Part shown: piece by piece, positions 35,654 through 46,958 of the stretch | How the letters are laid out: every line of letters begins with the position of its first letter | How positions within the stretch are numbered: the first letter of the stretch is position 1 | Origin: Astragalus membranaceus | Taxonomy: Eukaryota; Streptophyta; Magnoliopsida; Fabales; Fabaceae | DNA: 64,000 nt | Direction of reading: 5' to 3' | Assembly (NCBI GenBank): GCA_039519185.1 | Contig: CM076848.1 | Coordinates: 55,268,778-55,332,777 of the forward strand | The notes under the pieces: generated by a model | Told to the model about the DNA's origin: nothing | The model's database searches: none | The model's input: only the letters and a program-made list of their open reading frames with translations | Program-made: the position numbers and the translations under genes

Positions 35654-35730
35654 TAGCACCCAACTTATTCCTCTTTTTTCTTCCCAACCAAAAACATAGT
35701 TATATAGCAAAAGAACTTGTGCAACAACAA

Positions 35731-36388
35731 GACAAACTAACAGTACAAACAATTTAACAGTACAAACAAAAGAAAATGAATAAGTAATATATATACCGAG
35801 AAGCAGATGCAAGAGTGAGAAGCGGGTTTGACAATGAACTTCCCGGGTTGACCCGTCCGAGCAACGACGATTTCCGGTTCGCGCTATTCGTATATCACTC
35901 TACTCAGCCTTCCACTTCCTATAACACAAACAATTTAACAGTACAAATTAGTAGTGGACCTCTTAATATAAATGTACAAAATAAAACAATCTTCAATCTT
36001 CAATAAATCAGAATCGAAATCAGATACTCAGTGGAACATAGCTTCTCCAATGAGATACTCACTGTCATTCAACAAAACTCACTCTCACAATCTTCAATCA
36101 CAATAAACAAACACCAAAAGATAAGCATCATTAATAAATCAGAATCGAAATCAGAAGCTTACGAAATGAAACCGGTAAAAATAAAGGGAGGTGCAACAAC
36201 AACATCTGATTTTTGCTATTAAACAAGAAAAATGAATCACGAAAAGTAACTGGAAAAATCATAATCATGAAAACTTAGGGTTTCGAGAGAAAACAAAAAC
36301 GAAAACGAATCATGGTGTGATTTTTGCTATTAAACAAGAAAAACGAAAACAAAACACTGATTTTCAGAGATGCTTACCTAAGATTTGT
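35731..36388. repeat. 658-bp direct duplication, copy 1
   Basis: Nearly identical to 37439-38096 at a constant offset of 1708 bp; I count about 2 differences. Content is AT-rich with a distinctive 'cccgggttgacccgtccgag' box at 35838. Short frames are identical in both copies and are not genes. A preceding ~105 bp (35658-35763) is also repeated at 36391-36497. Confidence 0.92.
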
Positions 36389-36497
36389 AACCCCCAACTT
36401 ATTCCTCTTTTTTCTTCCCAACCCAAAACATAGTTATATAGCAAAAGAACTTGTGCAACAACAAGACAAACTAACAGTACAAACAATTTAACAGTAC

Positions 36498-36810
36498 TGT
36501 AAGAGTAGCAATTAATAGAGTAAACACAGTTAGCTTAGGGTGCACTCTCGTGCACCAGTGTTGCAGAGAATTACTGCACTTCAATTCTTCTAGAAGTAAA
36601 TCTGTTTTTAGTTAATATCTGATCTAAACAGAATTGTAAAGTTAGTTGCAACTGTGCACACGTTAGCTAGCTGAGGTGCACAGGTTAACAGATAGTATAT
36701 ATACTCAACTGTATAATAGAACTATTCAGTGAAAAATAATAAAGCAGAAACAGAGTTTCACTCCTCTCTCTTTTCTCTCTCTCTCTCTATGAATTCTATC
36801 AAGTTTTACA
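36498..36810 (+). mobile_element. Copia-type LTR (313 bp)
   Basis: Starts TGTAAGAGTAGC and ends AAGTTTTACA, followed directly by the primer binding site TGGTATCAGAGC (complementary to initiator tRNA-Met). A TATA at about 36700 and a CT-rich (TCTC)n tract near the end are typical of Copia LTRs. No second LTR is present. Confidence 0.85.
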
Positions 36811-37395
36811 TGGTATCAGAGCAAACTCATAGTGGCAAACTCATAGTGTCAAAAGATGTCATCTTTAATGAGTCTCGTTTTCCTTATGTTGATCTTTTTG
36901 GTCCAAAATCATCACCTGCTTCCTCTTCTACAGCCCCTGTTACTCTCAGTCCTCTACCTATGGTCACTGCCACCAACACAGCACCTTCATCATCTTCCAC
37001 CAATACTGTTACTGATAACCAAACCTCACCAACAGCCAATACAGCAACCACCTCACCTGTTCCAACACATTTTGCAGCCCCTCCCATCACTACAACTACA
37101 ACTAACCTCTCCATTCCAACCACAACTAACCCTACCACCACACCAACCACCAACCATACATCTACCTCTCAACCAACTAATACTCACTCTATGCAAACAA
37201 GATCAAAATCAGGTATCAATTTACCTAGACTCCATCCCTCTGTTTTCCTTACAACCACTGAACCTTCCTCAGTTAAACAAGCCCTCAAAGACCCCAAATG
37301 GCTTGCAGCAATGCAAGCTGAATTCACAGCCCTGCAAAACAACAACACTTGGTCCCTAGTTCCCTTACCACCTAATAGGAAAGCTATTAATATAA
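36811..37395 (+). pseudogene. Deleted Copia internal region (integrase end to start of RT)
   Basis: After the primer site a 14-bp phrase, GCAAACTCATAGTG, is repeated in tandem, and the frame enters KLIVSKDVIFNESRFPYVDL (integrase C-terminus), a long Ser/Thr/Pro-rich linker, MQTRSKSGI, and VKQALKDPKWLAAMQAEFTA, NNTWSLVPLPPNRKAI (reverse transcriptase start). gag, protease and most of integrase and RT are absent. It breaks off at 37387-37395 into CACTA-derived sequence. Confidence 0.85.
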
Positions 37396-37438
37396 ATGCA
37401 ACGACAATGAACTTCCCGGGTTGACCCGTCCGAGCAAC

Positions 37439-38096
37439 GACAAACTAACAGTACAAACAATTTAACAGTACAAACAAAAGAAAATGAATAAGTAATATAT
37501 ATACCGAGAAGCAGATGCAAGAGTGAGAAGCGGGTTTGACAATGAACTTCCCGGGTTGACCCGTCCGAGCAACGACGATTTCCGGTTCGCGCTATTCGTA
37601 TATCACTCTACTCAGCCTTCCACTTCCTATAACACAAACAATTTAACAGTACAAATTAGTAGTGGACCTCTTAATATAAATGTACAAAATAAAACAATCT
37701 TCAATCTTCAATAAATCAGAATCGAAATCAGATACTCAGTGGAACATAGCTTCTCCAATGAGATACTCACTGTCATTCAACAAAACTCACTCTCACAATC
37801 TTCAATCACAATAAACAAACACCAAAATATAAGCATCATTAATAAATCAGAATCGAAATCAGAAGCTTACGAAATGAAACCGGTAAAAATAAAGGGAGGT
37901 GCAACAACAACATCTGATTTTTGCTATTAAACAAGAAAAACGAATCACGAAAAGTAACTGGAAAAATCATAATCATGAAAACTTAGGGTTTCGAGAGAAA
38001 ACAAAAACGAAAACGAATCATGGTGTGATTTTTGCTATTAAACAAGAAAAACGAAAACAAAACACTGATTTTCAGAGATGCTTACCTAAGATTTGT
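37439..38096. repeat. 658-bp direct duplication, copy 2
   Basis: See 35731-36388. The 40 bp just before (37399-37438) repeat an inner piece of copy 1 around the 'cccgggttgacccgtccgag' box, joined at a shared GAC. The sequence after 38096 differs from that after copy 1. Confidence 0.92.
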
Positions 38097-38489
38097 TTGG
38101 GTTTCGAAGATGAAAACTTAGGGTTTCGAGCGAGCAAGGCGACAGCGAGTAAGGAGATGGCGACGACGAGCAAGACGATGGCGACGAAGAGCTACGACGA
38201 CGGCTATGACGAGAATGCGACGACGACGACGACGAGCAAAGAACGGTGGCAGGGACTGTGTTGATTTTCAGCGTTCTTCTTCTTTCTTTCTCTTCAGCAA
38301 CGACAGCCACGACGACCAAAGAACGGTGACGGGGACTGTGGCGAGGGAGAAGGCCACAATGCGAAGAAGATTCAGAGGGTGAGAGGGTTGAGAACGGGAG
38401 AGAGTTCAGTGAGATTCAGAGACTGAGAATGAAAGAGTAACGCGAAAGAGTCCTTTCGATGATAGAAAGGAAATAATAAAATTCGACTT

Positions 38490-38865
38490 TTACCATCGGT
38501 TGTTTGCAACAACCGATGCTAAATGTCTCAGACAAACACTTTTAGCAGCGGTTGTTACAACACCCGACGCTAAAGAGTCCTTTCGATGATAGAAAGGAAA
38601 TAATAAAATTCGACTTTTACCATCGGTTGTTTGCAACAACCGACGCTAAATGTCTCAGACAAACACTTTTAGCAGCGGTTGTTACAACACCCGACGCTAA
38701 ATGTCTAACGCACATACATTTAGCATCGGTTGTTTAAACAACCGACGCTAAAAGTAGGCGCGAAAAATGAAATCTTCCGTTTAATTGCAAAATTGCCACC
38801 GGTCACACATTTAGCATCGGTTGTTCAAACAACCGATGCTAAATGATGCTTAATAATGTCATTTT
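38490..38865. repeat. CACTA subterminal palindromes (5' side of the element's genes)
   Basis: Six to seven copies of the same palindrome family as 30420-31135, including a tandemly repeated ~115-bp block (about 38452-38567 and 38570-38690) with variants AGCAGCGGTTG and ACCATCGGTTG. These end 10 bp before the terminal repeat. Confidence 0.9.
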
Positions 38866-38878
38866 TCCACTAGTGTGG

Positions 38879-39699
38879 AGGAAGCTGACGGATGAGGGGG
38901 AGGTGTGATCGACGAGATGAGGGTGAGAGCGAGAGTGGGAGAGGTGTACGCTGGGGATGGCTTTACGACGGAGACACGGCAGTGAGCAGTGGCCTAAGAA
39001 GGGCTTTGGTGGTGATCACTGGTTTTACGAGATTTTATTACCACATCTACTATTTGTGTCAGTAATGTAATCATGTGCTTATGTCATAAAGATTTGTTGT
39101 TTTGCAGATCTGCACTTGAAGCATTTAGATGTCATTGTGGTGTCAATTTCCAGGAAACATGCTAACAAGTAACAACTTCTTTGGTGCCTTTCTCCCACCT
39201 TCAAGCTAAGTGATGAAATTTGGAAAAACAAATTGATCATTGAATTCTTTTCTAAAAGTTGTGCAAACTTCTCTAACAATTAGTTCCTTTCTAAATTGCG
39301 ATACTATATAAGTTGACATGTTTTATCAAACTCATTAGTTAGTTTGGAATTGAAATCTTAAATATTGATAATAAATGTATGATTAGATATTGAATGGGAG
39401 AACTTTCATAATGCTCATTGTTAATTGATTTCAGGTTTAGCAGCTCGGATTGTGTTTTCCACTGTTTATGACGTGTCAGATGCTTGAAAGCTTGGCTGCA
39501 CTTCAAGTGTTTTTCTACAATGCCTTTGATTTGAATATTATTGCATCTATACATGTTTTATTAAGGGGAATAAAAGCATAGATATGATGATTATTGATGT
39601 TGTGTCTTGAAATCTTTAGTTAGACGAAGGCTAAGTTGTCTTTCAAAGCATAGTTCCTTTTGAAAATTTGTCTTTCGATGCATCCCATTCTAAAGTTTA
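38879..39699. other. Flank of the CACTA insertion, no gene recognised
   Basis: GA-rich leader-like sequence to about 39000, then AT-rich DNA with a possible acceptor (TTTTGCAG at 39106) and a short open block after it. No family recognised. Confidence 0.5.
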
Positions 39700-39970
39700 T
39701 GTATTACTATTGTGATATTTACTTTTTGTTTTGGTTACATGTTGATTTCATTGTTTGTCTTCTCCTTTGATGCCCGTGTTTTTGAGTGGAAACATGGACC
39801 CAGGTAGCAATATTATTGAGTGGAAACATGGACCCAATAAAAAATCCAATGACAACAACAAACTGAACCAACTTAGTAATCCATAAAAAAACACGGGCAT
39901 CAAAGGAGAAGACAAACAATGAAATCAACATGTAACCAAAACAAAAAGTAAATATCACAATAGTAATACA
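39700..39970. repeat. Perfect 84-bp inverted repeat with 103-bp loop
   Basis: 39700-39783 equals the reverse complement of 39887-39970 with no mismatch by eye. The loop contains TGAGTGGAAACATGGACCCA twice in direct orientation, 35 bp apart. Transcribed from either strand it would fold into a long perfect hairpin. No coding content. Confidence 0.93.
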
Positions 39971-39979
39971 TAGTGTGAG

Positions 39980-40548
39980 TATGACTTATGGTACTAAGGT
40001 ATTAGCTTAGTAATAGTTACTAAAGGGTTATAGAGGTAATTTATTATAATAATTAAAAAATGCTTAAAAAAATCGGATAAAATTTCGAGTAACTGTATAC
40101 CAAATATAGCGGGAAAAAAAAAGGAGGAATAGCAAAAATCAAGGAACAGTTTTAGAAACCCATTAATCATGGGACTTTGGTTAATTTTCAGTATCGAGGA
40201 AGAGAATATTAAAGAACTTGAAGAAGAAGAAGATCGTGAAAGAAAAAAAATGGAAAAATAAGGAAGATGAGCGTAAAAGAAAGACGAATTTGAGAGAGAA
40301 AATCGAGGAAGAGAATATTGTGGAAAACAATGTGATTTGTTTTGTAACTGTCCCTAAAAAAGTGGCACATTTAATGTTAAATTGAATTAAATTATTTAAT
40401 GTAAATAAAACAAAAAAATTACTGTGACACAAATACCCTTATTAAATACTAGCCATTAGATTGAATTTCATTGAAATTTAGTAAATCTAATGGCTAGTAA
40501 TAATTTAGTAACTATTACTAAGCAAATTGCTTAGTATCACAAGCCATA
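39980..40548. mobile_element. MITE with ~45-bp terminal inverted repeats (569 bp)
   Basis: Left TATGACTTATGGTACTAAGG...CTTAGTAATAGTTACTAAA pairs with the reverse complement of the right end, TATGGCTTGTGATACTAAGC...CTTAGTAATAGTTACTAAA. A second palindrome lies at about 40447-40496. No transposase and no clear target duplication, so the superfamily is not assigned. Confidence 0.75.
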
Positions 40549-40553
40549 GCCGG

Positions 40554-40799
40554 TGTTCACTCTGTTCTGTTGTGTCTAATAACGTTGTGTTTAATACTCA
40601 TTAGATAAAATCAAGGTTGACACTTGTTAAAATAATTAAACACGATATTGGTCATGCAGTTCGGCCAATCTTTGCCTACGTCTGCGACTACATAGCAGCT
40701 GTAGTTTCGTTTTATTAACTGTATATTATGTTTTGAGTACAAATAATGGGTCTGGGCCGAATACATAAATAAAACTACTATTTACAACACATCTTAACA
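40554..40799 (-). mobile_element. 3' LTR of the Copia element (246 bp)
   Basis: On the minus strand it starts TGTTAAGATGTG and ends GAACA, and is preceded by the polypurine tract TTGAGGGGGAGTG. It marks the 3' end of the Copia element at 40800-44217. Confidence 0.82.
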
Positions 40800-43700
40800 C
40801 TCCCCCTCAAGCTGGAGCGTATAGATTGTAGGCATCCACTTTGTCACATATGTAAGTTATCCTTGGTCCCCGAAGAGCTTTTGTGAAGATGTCTGCCAAT
40901 TGATCATTAGAACTAACAAATGAAGTAGCAATGTCACCGGACACATTCTTCTCACGAACAAAATGACAATCAATTTCAATGTGTTTGACTCGCTCATGAA
41001 AGACTGGATTGGACGCAATATGTAGGACTGCTTGATTATCACAGATGAGACTCATAGTGCCTATTTTACAGAAGCGCAACTCTTGGAGAAGATGTTTCAG
41101 CCATGTAAGCTCCTGAGGGGGTAAGTGCCATAGCTCGATATTCAGCCTCAATGCTAGATCTGGCAACAACATTTTGCTTTTTACTTTTCCATGAAATTAG
41201 ATTTCCACCAATAAGAACACGATACCCAGATGTGGACCTTCTATCAAAGGGACAACTAGCCCAATCGGCATCTGTGTAAGCCACAACATTTGAATCACCT
41301 CTATCCGTGTAAACAAGACCTTTTCCAGGAGCTCCTTTGATGTACCTCAGGATTCTAACCACAACATCCCAATGACTGTCACAAGGGGAATTGACTCACC
41401 ACACTAACAGCGTATGAAATATCTGGCCTCGTCATGGTCAAGTAATTCAACTTCCCAACTAGCCTCCTATACCTTCCTGGATCTGAAAAGGACTCCCCCT
41501 GATCCGATAGGATCTTGACATTAGGGTCCATAGGAGAGTCAATAGGCTTGCAATCTAGCATGCCGGTTTCTTCTAAGATATACAAAGCATACTTTCTCTG
41601 AGAAATAGCAATCCCTTCCTTAGAATGAGCTACCTCTATGCCAAGAAAATATCGTAACTTCCCAAGATCTTTGACCTGAAAGTGGTGGACTAGATGTTGT
41701 TTAAGTCCTGCAATCCCATCATGATCATCACCTGTAATGACAATATCATCGACATAGACAACCAGATAAATACATTTGTGAGAGGAGAATTTATAAAAAA
41801 CCGAGTGATCAGCTTCACTCCAAATCATGCCATAGTCTTGAATGACACTGCTGAATCTCCCAAACCATGCTCGAGGTTTAAGACCATACAAAGCTTTGTG
41901 AAGTCGACAGACATACCCATGATACTCCCCCTGAGCAACGAAACCTGGTGGTTGCTCGAGATAAACTTCTTCTTCGAGATCACCGTGGAGAAATTCATTC
42001 TTGATGTCAATACAACAGCCAATGTCGCATTGCAGCCATAGAAAGGAATAGACGGACAGAAGCCATTTTAGCCACCGGAGAGAAAATATCACTGTAATCA
42101 AGACCAAAAACCTGAGTATAGCCCTTAGCCACGAGGCGGGATTTCATACGATCAATACCTCCGTCAACTTTGACAGTATATACCCAACGACACCCAACAA
42201 TAGATTTACCAGGAGGAGGTGGCACAAGAGTCCATGTCTGGTTAGATTCTAAGGCTGTCATCTCATCTTTCATAGCCTTTCGCCAACCTGAATGAGAAAG
42301 AGCTTCCTGTGTGGACTTAGGAATGGTGATGGAAGAAATAGCAGACACAAAGGTATAATGTGAAGGTGATAAGCGGTGATAACTGAGGAAATTATAAATA
42401 GGATGAGGGTTACGGGTGGAACGTGTACCTTTACGCAGGGCAACAGGAGGGTCGTCTGACTTCGTAGGCGGATCCGGAGTAGGAGAGGAAACCGGGGCAA
42501 GAGATGACTCATTAGGATCTTCTGTAGGAGGTGGTTCGACAGGAGAAAGATGAGCACGATGCTGATAAGTTTGCAAGGGAGGAGGACTAGGGGGACTATG
42601 AAGCTCCGTAGGAGAAGGGTGATCTATCTGATCAGGGATGGGTGGGAGGGGAACCACCGGGACAAAGTCAAGAATAGGTAATACTTGAGAGACAGACTCA
42701 GACTCAATGGGAGATGCAAAGAAGGGTGCATCTTCAAAGAAGGTGACATCGGCAGACATGTAGAAGCGATGAGTGGAGGGACAGTAGCATCAATACCCTT
42801 TTTGAACGCGTGAATAGCCCAGGAAGACACACTTAACTGCACGAGCAGACAATTTATCAAGCCCCGGAGTAAGATCATGAATAAAACAAGCTGAACCGAA
42901 TACTCGAGGAGAGATACGAAACAAGGGGTCATCGGGGAACAATATGGAATGAGGAACCCTATTCTGAATAGCAAAGGATGGCATTCTATTAATTAAGTGC
43001 CCTGCAGTGAGGACAGCATCCCCCCAAAACTTCAAAGGAACATTAGCATGAATAAGCAAAGTGCGTGCTGTTTCAATGATATGATGGTTCTTACGTTCAG
43101 CAATCCCATTTTGTTGTGGGGTATGGGGACAAGATGATTAATGTATGACACAATTTTCAACCATAAAAGAATTAAATGATGCAGAAAAATACTCTTTCGT
43201 ATTATCACTACGTAAAGCACGAATAGAACAACCAAATTGATTTCTGATTTCTTTGAAGAAATTTTGAAAAACACCAAAAAGTTCAGATATGTCCTTAAGT
43301 AGGTAGATCCACGTACATCTAGAAAACTCATCAATAAAAGTGACAAAATATCTATGTCCTACAACTGAAGTGACTCGACTTGGTCCCCATACATGTGAGT
43401 GAACAACATCAAAAGAAGAACGAGCTTGTGACTGAGTACTGCTAGGGAAGGAAGAACGAACATGTTTCCCAAGCTGACAAGACTCACAATCTAATGACTG
43501 CAGGTGAGACAAATGAGGAACCATAACTTTGAACTTCTTGAGACTTGGATGACCTAACCGACGATGAAGAAGACTTGGAGACTTTGTAGTAGAAGTGGAG
43601 GCACGTGTAGATGAAGGTTGGATGGGCTGGAGGTAGTAAAGTCCATGTGACTCATATCCTGTACCAATCGTCCGCTTCGTACTCCGGTCCTGTATAACAA

Positions 43701-44217
43701 AATAATCATCATCAAAAATTACAGAACATTTTTGACTTCGAGTCAGACGAATAACTGAAATTAGATTAAATGGGCAATTGGGAACAAGAAGAACATTGTC
43801 AAGGGGTAATGATGGAAGGGGAGTGGCTTTACCAATGCCACTAGCTTTAACTTTTGATCCGTCGGCAACAGTAATATAATGTGGGGTGTTAGGTTGGGAT
43901 ATTTTGGATAAAAGAGATGGATTACCAGCCACGCAATCGGAAGCTCCAGTGTTCATAATCCAGGAGTCAACAGGTGATGATTGAGAGTAACAGACTGTAG
44001 AATTACCAGAATGAGCAACGGTTGCCGATGATGAAGTTTGGGAAGCCTTATACTCCTCATCAGAAAGAGCATTTTGTTTAGTGTTTCTCTGTTCAGAATC
44101 ATTAACCTGAGTCACATTTACTGGTTTCTCTGGAAAGCCATGAAGGGAATAACACTTGTCTTCAGTATGACCGGGTCTCTTACAATAACCTGAGTCACAT
44201 TTACTGGTTTGCATCAC
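40800..44217 (-). pseudogene. Ty1/Copia gag-pol, decayed and 5'-truncated
   Basis: Read on the minus strand from 44217: a zinc-knuckle-like CKRPGHTEDKCY; protease WIMNTGASD, where the usual catalytic Asp is Asn; pre-integrase HRRLGHPSLKK and CESCQLGKH; integrase HSHVWGP, where an Asp is expected, and RSDNTKEYF; reverse transcriptase CDIGCCIDIKNEFLHGD and YVDDIVITGD; RNase H YTDADWA, EAEYRA and CDNQAVLHIASNPVFHERVK; then the polypurine tract. Two in-frame stops (about 43138 and 42790) and about three frameshifts (near 42050, 41370 and 41165) disable it. The 5' LTR and most of gag are missing: at 44211 the sequence switches to a tandem repeat. Confidence 0.93.
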
Positions 44218-45230
44218 TACATCTATGGTTTGTTGAACAACACTCTTATAAATAGGGGTCTCCGACGCAGAGACTTGAAGTTGTTAACCACCGCATACAG
44301 AGTAGATTTAATACTAACAAATTTCAGTTTAGTGTTTTTACATTCGTTAATAATGGCGCTCCCCTTGCATCGCATGTGTTGTATGCTATAACCGAGAAAG
44401 AAAAAAAGTAACCAAACACTATATCTAACATTTTAAGAGTGTCTTTAGCATTGAGGTGCATATTAGCTTTTTTCCTGACCTCTATTTCATAACGTGTCTA
44501 AAACGCAATGGCATCACTATTAGATCTCGCCACGATCACATTTACTGCGAGACCAGGTAATTACACCTAAATTAGTGGAGGCCACCACAGTTAGAGTTTG
44601 CATCACTACACCTAGGGTTTGTTGAACAACACTCTTATAAATAGGGGTCTCCGGTGTGGAGACTTAAAGTTGTCAACCACCGCGTGTAGAGTATATTTAA
44701 TACTAACGAATATCAATTTAGTGTATTTACATTAGTTAATAATGGCGCTCCCCTCGCATCGCACGGGTTGTATGGTGTAATCGGAAAGAAACAAAGTAAG
44801 TAAATACTATATCTAACATTTTAAGAGCGTCTTCAGCATTCAGGTGCATATTTGCTTTTTTACGACCTCTATTTCATAACGTGTCTAAAACACAATGACA
44901 TCATTAATAGCAAAGATCTCGCCACGATGACAGTTACTGCGAGACCAGGTAATTACGCCTAAATTAGCGGAGACCACAACAGTTAAAGTTTGCATCACTA
45001 CATCTATGGTTTGTTGAACAACACTCTTATAAATAGGGGGTCTTCGGCGCGGAGACTTGAAGTTGTCAACCACCGCATACTGAGTAGATTTAATTCAAAC
45101 AAATATCAGTTTAGTATTTTTACATTTGTTAATATTGGCGCTCCCCTTGCATCAGACGGGTTGTTTGGTATAACCGAGAAAGAAAGAAAGTAAGAAAATA
45201 CTATATATAATATTTTAGTACAAAAATAAC
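44211..45230. repeat. ~390-bp tandem repeat, 2.6 copies, with Helitron-like hairpins
   Basis: Units begin with GCATCACTACA at 44211, 44600 and 44992. Each contains TATAAATAGGGG(T) and GCGCTCCCC(T)GCATCGCA, related to the Helitron terminus at 17481-17502, and the first two carry a 'ctcgccacgatcacatttactgcgag'-like palindrome. The third copy is cut off at about 45230. None has the CTAG ending. The unit may be a diverged Helitron-derived satellite. Confidence 0.8.
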
Positions 45231-45719
45231 ACGATTTCATTTGCAACATTTTTATTATTTCAAATAAATATAATGTATTATATCACATTTCTGTTAATAA
45301 CATACTAATAAAATTATGAACTGACCAGTGGGGTATATTCTTTGGTTAGAGATGTTGTCCACAGTTCTTCTACTCGATCATTAATCTCAAGTCCAAGGTA
45401 TTAACAGAACCAATTTTACTAATTTTTTTCAATAAATTCACTATCGCTACGTATCACGTCCACTTTCATGTTGGCAGTTCCATTGAACTTAAAAATTAGG
45501 AAATTCTTTATTTTGTCAAATCCAAGAAAAATAAGCGGAATTTTTTAAAGATCTTTCAAATGTTGCAGTGAATTTGTCTGGGACTACTTGTATATCGCAA
45601 TAGAAAATTACATTGAATTTTGTAAATGAACGTTGTAGACCTCATATATAATATAACAATAATAATCATTAATAATAATATAATAGATTTGGTTAAATAA
45701 TAATAATAAGCATATCCTC

Positions 45720-45915
45720 ATTGGACATGTGGGCCAATAGGATTGAGATAAAGATAAACGTATTTAAAGGTTAATAAACCATCAAAAGAGTGCTTCCAAA
45801 TTAGCATATCCTCACCCTGATCAATAAGAATGATGACTCGCTGAATTTCATCCACTACAGAAGGAGAAGGAGTGGGAAACCTCTTAAGAATGTTAAAGAC
45901 CATCAATAGTGCCAA
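45720..45915 (-). mobile_element. LINE fragment upstream of the zf-RVT
   Basis: The minus-strand frame ends DMLIWKHSFDGLLTFKYVYL, YLNPIGPH, like the 'DKLIWKHSSDG-x-F-x-x-AY' segment of plant LINE proteins. The zinc-finger part that should follow is missing. Bases 45231-45719 show nothing else. Confidence 0.6.
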
Positions 45916-45944
45916 TAGATGAAGAATGTTAAGGAGTGGGAGCC

Positions 45945-46090
45945 GCGATAACCAATGTTTTAAAATTCGGATCGGTGACCGACTCGGTGAAGGTACCGGG
46001 TCACTAGGTCAAGGGTCGGACCGAGGGGTCGACAGTTGAACCGCATGACCAAAACCGGGACCGGATGACTCGGACCCAGTCTCTATTTCG
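45945..46090. mobile_element. hAT-like MITE fragment rich in ACCGG/GGTCGG
   Basis: 'aaccaatgttttaaaattcgg' followed by CCGACTCGG, ACCGGGTC and GGGTCGGACC repeats resembles one end of a common non-autonomous plant element. The other end is not present. Bases 46091-46728 hold no recognised gene. Confidence 0.4.
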
Positions 46091-46728
46091 AGAATTTTCA
46101 ATACCTATATAGTATATAATATAAATTTCGTCCCTGTAAAATTAATAACTCTGTTTATTTTATATCTACTAAAATATAAAAAATTCCCAAATTTTCAGGA
46201 CCTATATATTTCATACTTGTTGAAACATAATATTAATATTACAAGCTAATGCCATGAGGATGAGCGTACTTGACTTTTAGGAAAAGAGGTACCAATTATA
46301 TATATTTGAAATAAATAATATCCTCAATAAGATTAGTAGCCTAATGATAGCGCTCAGCATTTGCTTTTAAGAATAATTTTTTTAAATAAGTGATTTTCAG
46401 TACGTTACACAAATACAAAACAACTTCTCATTTTCTTGAAAATCTCTAAATTATTTAACAACAAAATCATTTATTTTTTAATCCGTAAGAAACGGTCCCT
46501 CGATATGATCTCAATATGATTATCAATAGTGCCAAAAAAGTACGATCAGTCTAAGTGAGTATTTACTTATAAATTAACCTTTTAAATGGATTTGCTTTGT
46601 TGCGTTATTAGTGGAAGACATTTTAACAATATCACACCCATTCAGATTGATCAAACCCCCATTCAGATTCGATTGTAAAAGATGCACCTGTTTGATCTTG
46701 AAAATGCATTACATTGGTATAACATCAT

Positions 46729-46821
46729 CCGACCTTAGCTCAGTTGGTAGAGCGGAGGACTGTAGTTGGAAACATCCCACAGATAATCCTTAGGTCGCTG
46801 GTTCGAATCCGGCAGGTCGGA
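46729..46821 (+). tRNA. tRNA-Tyr(GTA) with 20-nt intron, copy 1
   Basis: CCGACC (46729) pairs with GGTCGG, with discriminator A at 46821. A box TAGCTCAGTTGG and B box GGTTCGAATCC are perfect. The anticodon GTA is at 46762-46764, and the intron 46766-46785 follows the usual G37 position. All plant nuclear tRNA-Tyr genes known to me carry such introns. T tracts just downstream (TTTTT at about 46823) would stop Pol III. Confidence 0.96.
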
Positions 46822-46958
46822 ATTTTTAATTTTTGATTTTTAAAATACATTCATAAGCCCTTGCTTGAGTTGAGTTTCGCCTCAGCCTATGTATATTTTC
46901 CCTTCACAGATTTGATTTACTTACAATTTGTGCAAGCAGGATGCAAATTCAACAGCAA

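Larger units (their letters stand above)
30412..38875 (-). mobile_element. CACTA (En/Spm) DNA transposon, 8464 bp
   Basis: The ends are CACTAGTGGAAAAA and TTTTTCCACTAGTG, perfect inverted repeats with the diagnostic CACTA. A 3-bp target duplication, TGG, lies at 30409-30411 and 38876-38878. Both subterminal regions hold arrays of palindromic repeats (30420-31135 and 38490-38865). The genes read on the minus strand: a TNP2 C-terminal remnant, then an apparently intact Transposase_24/Ulp1 gene. The part that should encode the N-terminal and central TNP2 transposase is replaced by a duplicated block, a Copia fragment and unidentified DNA. The element could not move by itself but has the ends needed to be moved in trans. 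Confidence 0.94.

Noticed and set aside
36856..37359. Long Pro/Leu/Gln-rich + frame and its Val/Gly-rich complement
   Set aside because: They are other frames of the Ser/Thr/Pro linker in the Copia fragment.
35815..37930. Identical 63-codon frames at 35815/37523 and 36031/37739, as if duplicated small genes
   Set aside because: They lie in the 658-bp duplicated non-coding block, with no start context, domains or codon signal.
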